A DNA stretch of 64,000 nt from Arcuatula senhousia (lineage: Eukaryota; Mollusca; Bivalvia; Mytilida; Mytilidae), in the NCBI GenBank assembly GCA_963971305.1, contig OZ020306.1:68235022-68299021 (forward strand), given 5' to 3'. Shown one piece after another: positions 58,501-64,000 of this stretch; the stretch's first letter is position 1, and each line of letters starts with the position of its first letter. The notes under the pieces were generated by a model. It did not search any database, had not been told where the DNA came from, and saw nothing but the letters and a program-made list of their open reading frames with translations. Both the position numbers and the translations under genes were made by a program.

Positions 58501-60105
58501 GATATCGTGACAACAAATGTAACAACCGCCAATGAAACAACAACAGAAATGCCGACAAATAATGAAACAACCACTGATGAAACTAGAACAAAAATGTCAA
58601 CAAATAATGAAACAACCACTGTCGAAACTATAACAGAAATGGCAACAACTAATGAAACAACCACTGCCGAAACTACAACAGAAATGGCGACAACAAATAA
58701 AACAAGCACTGCTGAATCTACAACAGAAGTGTCGACAACTGATGAAACAGCCACTGCAGAAACAACAACAGAAATGGCGACAACTAATGAAACGAGCACT
58801 GCTGAATCTACAACAGAAGTGTCGACAACTGATGAAACAGCCACTGCAGAAACAACAACAGAAATGTCGACAACTAATGAAACAAGCACTGCTGAATCTA
58901 CAACAGAAATGGCGACGACAACTGATGAAACAACCACTGTCGAAACAACAACAGAAATGTCGACAACTAATGCATCAACCACTGCCGAAACTACAACAGA
59001 AATGGCGACAACTAATGAAACAACTACTGCCGAAACTACAACAGAAATGTCGACAACTAATGCATCAACCACTGCCGAAACAACGACAGAAATGTCGACA
59101 ACTAATGCATCAACCACTGCCGGAACTACAACAGAAATGTCGACAACTAATGAAACAACCACTGTAGAAACAACAACAGAAATGTTGACAACTGATGAAA
59201 CAACCTTCGCCGAAACTACAACAGAAATGTCGACAACTGATGAAACAACCACCGCCAAAACAACAACAGAAATATCGACAACTGATGAAACAACCACCGC
59301 CAAAACAACAACAGAAATGTCGACAACTAATGAAACAACCACTGCCGAAACTACAACAGAAATGTCAACTAGCGAAACAACCATCACCGAAAAAACAACA
59401 GAAATGTCAACTAGCGAAACAACAACAAAAATGTCAAGTAACGAAACAACCGCAACCGATACAATAACAGAAGTCGTGACAACTAACGAAACTACTGAAA
59501 CAGAATCGATGTCGACGACTATCAAAGGTACCAAGCCGATGACGACGGCTACCACCAATGAAGAAACGACATCTTCGGCCACAGATGAAATAACAATCAC
59601 GACAACGACAGATAAGGAAACGACGACTTTTGATGGAACAATAGCTGGACCTTCGACAACAGACAACTTATCAACAAGAGATCCGACGACAAGTAAAGCA
59701 GCTTTAACGTCGACTGACAAAGCACAAATGACAACTGACGGATCAACTATTTCAACTACGAAAACTTCAGATGGAACAACAACTGGAGTATTGCCGACAA
59801 CTAAAGTATCCACGACAAGTGACGACATGACCATTTCAACGAATGAAGTTTCAACAACCGATAGTAAAACTACACTCACTTACGGAACAACTACGGTACC
59901 AGCCGGAACGACAGGTACGCCTAAAACAGAGTCAACACCAACAAGCACCGCTACTATAACAACCACAAAACCCACAACAGACATAGAGTCAACTGCCCAC
60001 ATGGCTGTAACGACAGCTAAATCAGCCGTTACAACTGACGCAGTTACCATGACAACAAACGCGACGACCATGGCAACAGAAAACGTGACTTCTCAGTCGG
60101 CGTAA
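53647..60105 (+). CDS. Secreted PAN/apple-like mucin with expanded Thr repeat (gene B)
   Basis: Exons 53,647-53,967, 54,716-54,806 and 58,229-60,105 join in phases 0 and 1 to 762 residues. A signal peptide (SQCLILCVTAWIAINGSCG) is followed by a PAN/apple-like core (NLCFDECLRRPRCHSINYNL, ELLECELSE) and the 4-Cys module (DPCPNSGCIEGEVC) encoded by a 91-nt exon, exactly as long as in gene A. Exon 3 encodes about 625 residues dominated by Thr, Ser and Glu. From about 58,540 to 59,400 it consists of about 19 tandem 15-residue units such as STTNETTTAETTTEM (8 of 15 Thr), encoded by a 45-bp minisatellite. Dense O-glycosylation is expected, giving a secreted mucin with an N-terminal binding module. 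The tail is about ten times longer than in gene A, and there is no transmembrane segment. Function is not known; epithelial mucus or immunity are guesses. Confidence 0.85.
54930..55230. repeat. Cluster of AAACATGTTT palindromes in intron 2 of gene B
   Basis: AAACATGTTT or one-base variants occur at about 54,977, 55,043, 55,059 and 55,132, among further AAACACATGT, TAACATGTAAAAG and CACATGTGTG sequences, within 300 bp. Each perfect copy fits RRRCWWGYYY, the p53-family half-site, but it could equally be a repeat element. Confidence 0.5.
55440..55860 (-). pseudogene. Penelope-like 3' remnant with (CA)n
   Basis: On the minus strand a degraded C-terminal segment precedes the tail with TTTGACACACTGAAATGG and CTATAGC-like blocks seen at 13,950-14,230 and 39,640-39,960. 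A (CA)n run of about 34 bp lies inside at 55,513-55,546. It sits in intron 2 of gene B. Confidence 0.55.
56985..57425 (-). repeat. Reverse copy of the 2,590-3,015 repeat, intron 2 of gene B
   Basis: GAACTCCTCACAGTTCAAGT, CGTAACGGTCCG, AATCACTGTGCCAGGC, CAAAATGCATTGCGCAACC, AATAGTGCGTACTCATTTAA and ATAAGCCTACTGCGAAGGAG mirror the interior of the 2.6-kb unit over 430 bp. This is the most complete copy outside the TIR element. Confidence 0.85.
58540..59400 (+). repeat. 45-bp coding minisatellite of the mucin tail
   Basis: About 19 units of 45 bp with the pattern ACAACTAATGAAACAACCAC, then TGCCGAAACT, then ACAACAGAAATGTCG. Units differ mainly by single substitutions and a few by 3-15 bp. Because the codons avoid stops in other frames, long open frames also appear on the opposite strand (541 codons) and in the +1 frame (171 codons). 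Confidence 0.9.
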
Positions 60106-62336
60106 AAACAACCTAACCTATTCTAAAGAATGTTTTTGTTTCTTCAATTAGTGGATTAGATCTTAAAATTTGATTTAGTGTTATATATTTTTCGCAATTT
60201 GTTATTGCGGGTTAGTTTATGACTGACATTTGTGTAATGAGTATTTTGTCTGACGAAATTTGTACGTTTTTGTTTTTCTGGTTTTTTTTATACGAGCGAG
60301 GGAATAAGGTAATGGCGGTGTTATCGTTGTCGCCGTTGTGCATATGTGTAGTATATGAGTTATCTTTACAGTTGGGTTTTCTATGATAGCTTGTTGTACC
60401 GATTGTTATAAAATTTCAATATAATGTTTCTCACTACTAAAGGAAGTTTGGATTTGCAGCTGGAGTTTAGGGTCCCTATGGTGTCAAAAAAGGGACAAAA
60501 TGGATGCATTAACAAAGCTGCAGAAGGTTTATTTTTCATCCGATTTTTTAAATTGTCTTTGATTGCATTCCGATATATTTTGTTTTATTTAGACGGTTTT
60601 GATGCATGTTATTACACTACTGCAATGCTGCTTGGGGGTGTATCAAAGGTATGTGGGCCACACCAAAAAAAAAAAACAAAAAAAAAACAAAACCGAAAAC
60701 TCTGATCTGTTCTGTTTGTGAACAAATTCATGTTATTAATCCCCCATTTGAATGAATCCCTGTGTGCGTTTTACAATCAAATTCGTAATATCCCTAAACG
60801 CTTTCAAGTAACCAGGGCGAAAGAGGCCAGAAATATTATTTAAGAGTTAAGATGTACAACTGGTTTCAATGCAATGACTAGTTATGGACAAAACATATGT
60901 TATGAAATTTAAATGTTTTTATATCTAACCATTTATAGAAGCTTTCTGTTGCATTTGTGGTTTGTGAACCATATATACCGTTTCATTAAAGGGCCAAAAG
61001 GGGATAATATGCTAGTTAAGTAATTTAAAAACTGCCTTAGAATGACAATTTTTCATATGATTTTGGAGATATTATTAAAAACAAATCAAATAATAGATTT
61101 CAAAGATGTTTGTGTTTGTCTTGTTTTTTTTTTTCATTTCATTTCTATGGAAAACTGTGAGCAATGGGTATATTTGTCCTGCCTGTAGTTTTTAAATGCT
61201 GCCTCTGCTCTGATTTCTTGCCTATTTTTTTCTAAATACTGTGAATATCCTTTTTTTCCGATGACACAATTCTTACAAATTTGACCAAGCCCCCCTGTCA
61301 TTCCCTTTTGGTGTTTAAGGTCTGTAGAATTCTTAAAGAGGGGGGGGGGTCGACCATCCCCCGTACTTGTCTACGGCTGTTAGCTTGTTCTTGATTGTAA
61401 TCACAGAATATGTCATCCCGCTTTGCTCTTCGCAGTCCTCTTAAAATATTAAACTTAAAAATTACTGGTTATAATGATTTATTCTTCAGACTGAAATATT
61501 GGTTCTTCAGCTTCAATTAAAATACAAATTCTAAACTAAACAAAGGACATAAACATGAATAATAGAATAGTTTAAAATTAAAAAGGATCAATTGATTTCT
61601 AAGAAAGCAAATGGGTACTTTAGAGAGCGACTATTTGATTTTTATGAGGGGCTATGGTGAAAAAAAATTGAAATAAAATGGCAAGACAATGCTTTGAGTA
61701 AAAAAAAGGCAAGACGGTATTTTGGCTAAAAAAATTATAGTTGCTTTAAAAATAAAATAACTTGCACGCGCAAGAGCGCAAACAAATCCCGACTTTATTC
61801 GAAAATAAAAAGGCAGGACGAAATAAATATCCATAGCCCCCCCCCCCCCCCCCAATAAAATCAAATGGTTGCTCCCTTACAGGATCAAACTACAGATAAT
61901 AATTAAATTGGATTTCTATATAGCGTCCAGTTTCCTCCTTTGCTTTCCAGGAAAATAGTTACTACATTTTGAGATTTTTAATTAAATTAAAAATAATTAA
62001 TTCATCAATTTCAAATATTGATTATTCATATTCAATTAATAAATGAAACAAAGGAAATAATCAAATCTTAGTATATTAAATTATTTAAATTTCAATGAGG
62101 ATTGATTAATTTCTGTAGTGGCTCGCTTCCTCGGTTTTTGTCCTTCTAAAGATATACGGGTGGAAATTACAAATTAAAATAAACAATTGTTCAAATATTG
62201 GTATTGGTTCTTCAGATTCATTTGAAATAGGAAACAATGGATATGGACAAATGTAATAAATGAGTAAAATGTCAGAGATCATCAATTTTGTTTCTATAAT
62301 TTCCGGCTTCCTTCTTTGTTTTCTAGTTGGGAATAG
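60106..62336. other. Between gene B and the stathmin-like gene; no further gene seen
   Basis: It contains the 3' flank of gene B, a poly-G run near 61,340, a poly-C run at 61,837-61,853 and AT-rich sequence. No exon is supported. It presumably also holds the 3' UTR of the minus-strand gene ending at 62,337. Confidence 0.45.
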
Positions 62337-63827
62337 TTATCGCTTCTCTTTCATTCCTCTGAGCTTAGCTTTTGTTTTTCTAATTCTCTGTAGAACAAGT
62401 TCGTTTCTTCTCTCTATTGCTGCTATCCTCTTTCTCTCTGATTCCCTAGCCATTTTGCCTGTTGAGATATAAAAGTCAGTATTTCCCTAATTTTCAAGCT
62501 ATACAAATATGCAAATAAGGTACAAATAAGCAGAGGTACCAATGGGGTATCCGAATGTCAAAAGTCCGAAAGGGCAGAGACAAAACCAGTAAACACCAAC
62601 AAGAACAGGACAAAAACAGACAACATGTAAAACATGGAAACACAAAACAACTGAAATGTATTATTAAACTGAAATGTATCATTATTATTAAATGTATAAT
62701 ACAATGTATTAACAAGGCTATCAGACTGGGTTGTCAAATTGAAGATCACAATGGTCCTAAATTGGTTTAGGCATTTTGAAAAAAGGTGGATCAGGCCATA
62801 TTTTATGGATCTTGAGGTCCGAAAGAAACACAAAACATTACACGATTGTGAGACACAATATGGATATAGAGGTGATCATCTAAATAACAATACCGAAAAG
62901 ACAATATATAATAGTACAACGAAAATAAATCAAACGAACACGAAAAGTTAATTGGCATTCAAAGCAAACGCCGGTTCAATAAGAGTTTGCTCATTAGCAG
63001 TTCTTACTCGTTGCAACGGATACATGGTATTGCCACTAATACGTTTAGCGTAAGGTTCGGTTCTGGTAAAGTGGGAAATTAAAAAAAAAATAATAACCGG
63101 TTTTTATGATGATCCATCAATAAAAGTGCTGTGAATATATAAATATCCTAACTGAACAAAAAACATAATATACTAGTATCGGGTTTAAATTTTCTTCGAC
63201 AAATTATCGCATTTAATGTACTAGTATACCTCTTTCTTGAAGAACTTCTTGTCTTCTCAGTTCTGCCTTGATTCTTTCCTCTTCTCTGTTATAACCTAAA
63301 CGGAAAAGAAAGGAAATTGAAATTCATAAACATGTATCGTCTTCAAACACAATATATGTATAAACATCGGTTGTTCTAACACTGTTTATCGTTCCCATCC
63401 CTTTTAAACCAAAGTCGAAAAAGAGTATAACATGATTTTTTTTATTTTACTTTTCCTTTATTTATAGATACAAAAAAAATATTTAATGAAAAATAATTGA
63501 TTTCAAATATGATGTACATATAATCAGGCCCTCAACATTGTTTTGATATTTACCAGCGCCTGATTTTGGGATGGAACTCAGCGGCGGGAGACGTCGAGGC
63601 ATCCCACTGGTCATCAAGTCTAACCGCACACCACCCCGCCTAGCCTGTATAATGCCAAGGGATTTTAACTCCTTCAAGATTTCGGCCTCGTTTTCTCTGT
63701 TCGAGCTCATTTGCGCGGGTCTTTCAGCCAAGGAAAGTGGTGATATTTTGTTTGTCTTTCGCAATCGTCCAGTGCAATCTAAGTAGCTAAAGGTCTCTCT
63801 CATAAAGTTTCTGACTGTTCTGAACAT
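62337..63827 (-). CDS. Stathmin-domain-like protein (153 residues, three exons)
   Basis: Minus-strand exons 63,827-63,554, 63,295-63,230 and 62,458-62,337 have AG/GT borders, all phase 1, and join to 153 residues with a stop. Exon 1 contains AEILKELKSLGIIQARRGGV then RLDLM and PRRLPPLSSIP. The ILxEL...GIIQ pattern followed by a Pro-rich segment resembles the start of the stathmin domain in stathmin-domain-containing protein 1. Exons 2 and 3 form a charged helix (NREEERIKAELRRQEVLQER, RESERKRIAAIERRN), as expected of the tubulin-binding helix of stathmins. It may bind tubulin, which is an inference. The upstream flank on the minus strand holds GCCAATGGC and a CGTCA half-CRE near 63,870-63,890. 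Confidence 0.6.
62520..62670 (-). repeat. Penelope-like 3' tail copy in an intron
   Basis: GCAGAGGTACCAATGGGGTA, GTCCGAAAGGGCAGAGACAA and ACATGTAAAACATGGAAACA are the reverse complement of 39,830-39,955. It lies in the second intron of the stathmin-like gene. Confidence 0.75.
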
Positions 63828-64000
63828 CTTTGAACTAAATGGTTGCTATACTTGCTAGCCGTAGTAGTGACGTTAGCGTTTGCCATTGGCACCGTCTGTG
63901 ATGTAAGACGTTAGAATGTATGCCCAATGACCAACGACACATTTTAAACCAGTATAACATCACCTGTAGATTTAAAGAAAGCAAACAAATACAAAATTAA
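63828..64000 (-). promoter_or_regulatory. Presumed promoter side of the stathmin-like gene
   Basis: On the minus strand, upstream of the ATG, GCCAATGGCAAACG (CCAAT box) and AACGTCACTAC (CRE-like half-site) lie 40-70 bp from the start codon. No TATA box is apparent. The window ends here, so further exons upstream cannot be excluded. Confidence 0.3.

Noticed and set aside
58652..59467. Gln/Lys-rich open frames of 171 and 90 codons in the +1 frame
   Set aside because: By-products of the 45-bp repeat in another frame. The Thr-rich frame is supported by splicing phase and the paralogue.
58254..59879. 541-codon Val-rich open frame on the minus strand
   Set aside because: It is the antisense of the Thr-rich mucin exon. 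Thr and Glu codons read as Val, Val-Ser and similar on the other strand without stops; there are no splice sites or domains.
1..64000. tRNA, rRNA or other standard RNA genes
   Set aside because: No cloverleaf-compatible A/B-box pairs or rRNA-like segments were recognised by eye. A tRNAscan-SE and Infernal run would be decisive.

Overview
The window looks like AT-rich nuclear DNA of a bivalve mollusc, most likely a mussel (Mytilus or a close relative). The grounds are intron-rich genes with canonical splice sites and matching phases, dense small repeats, pearl-like elements with internal tandem cores, non-LTR and Penelope-like retroelement remnants, and tandem repeats carrying hammerhead ribozymes. 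No database could be searched, so the species is inferred.

Four host genes can be supported. (1) 16,433-23,144 (+): an M28-family zinc metallopeptidase in 7 or 8 exons with all metal ligands kept and a hydrophobic C-terminus. (2) 36,389-38,999 (+) and (3) 53,647-60,105 (+): a paralogous pair of secreted proteins built as signal peptide, PAN/apple-like domain, small 4-Cys module and Thr-rich tail, with identical exon phases. In the second copy the tail has grown from about 60 to about 625 residues by expansion of a 45-bp coding minisatellite, making it mucin-like. (4) 62,337-63,827 (-): a 153-residue, three-exon protein resembling stathmin-domain-containing protein 1.

Most of the rest is mobile DNA. 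514-7,148: a 6.6-kb element bounded by 45-bp terminal inverted repeats (TIRs), with inverted subterminal motifs and a 2.6-kb tandem duplication inside. 8,383-9,220 and 45,034-47,133: tandem arrays of a 334-358-bp unit, each unit holding a type I hammerhead ribozyme; single units lie at 41,796-42,035 (-) and 42,991-43,270 (+). 11,146-12,322, 18,880-19,100, 19,590-20,020, 25,798-26,692 and 38,205-38,560: pearl-like elements or related short-core repeats. 13,925-15,475 (-) and 39,350-39,950 (+): fragments of a Penelope-like reverse transcriptase. 23,401-30,749 (-) and about 39,950-44,520 (-): two decayed non-LTR retrotransposons whose ORF1 carries an SGNH-hydrolase-like domain. Five foldback elements or MITEs are scattered between these.

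The most notable item is the hammerhead-ribozyme repeat family (11 ribozymes). Its copies share one 3' end and differ in 5' truncation, which suggests spread by reverse transcription of self-cleaving RNA (retrozymes). The insertions are strongly nested: ribozyme units inside a non-LTR ORF1, a pearl-like element inside another non-LTR ORF2, and a MITE with an 8-bp target duplication inside a Penelope-like remnant.
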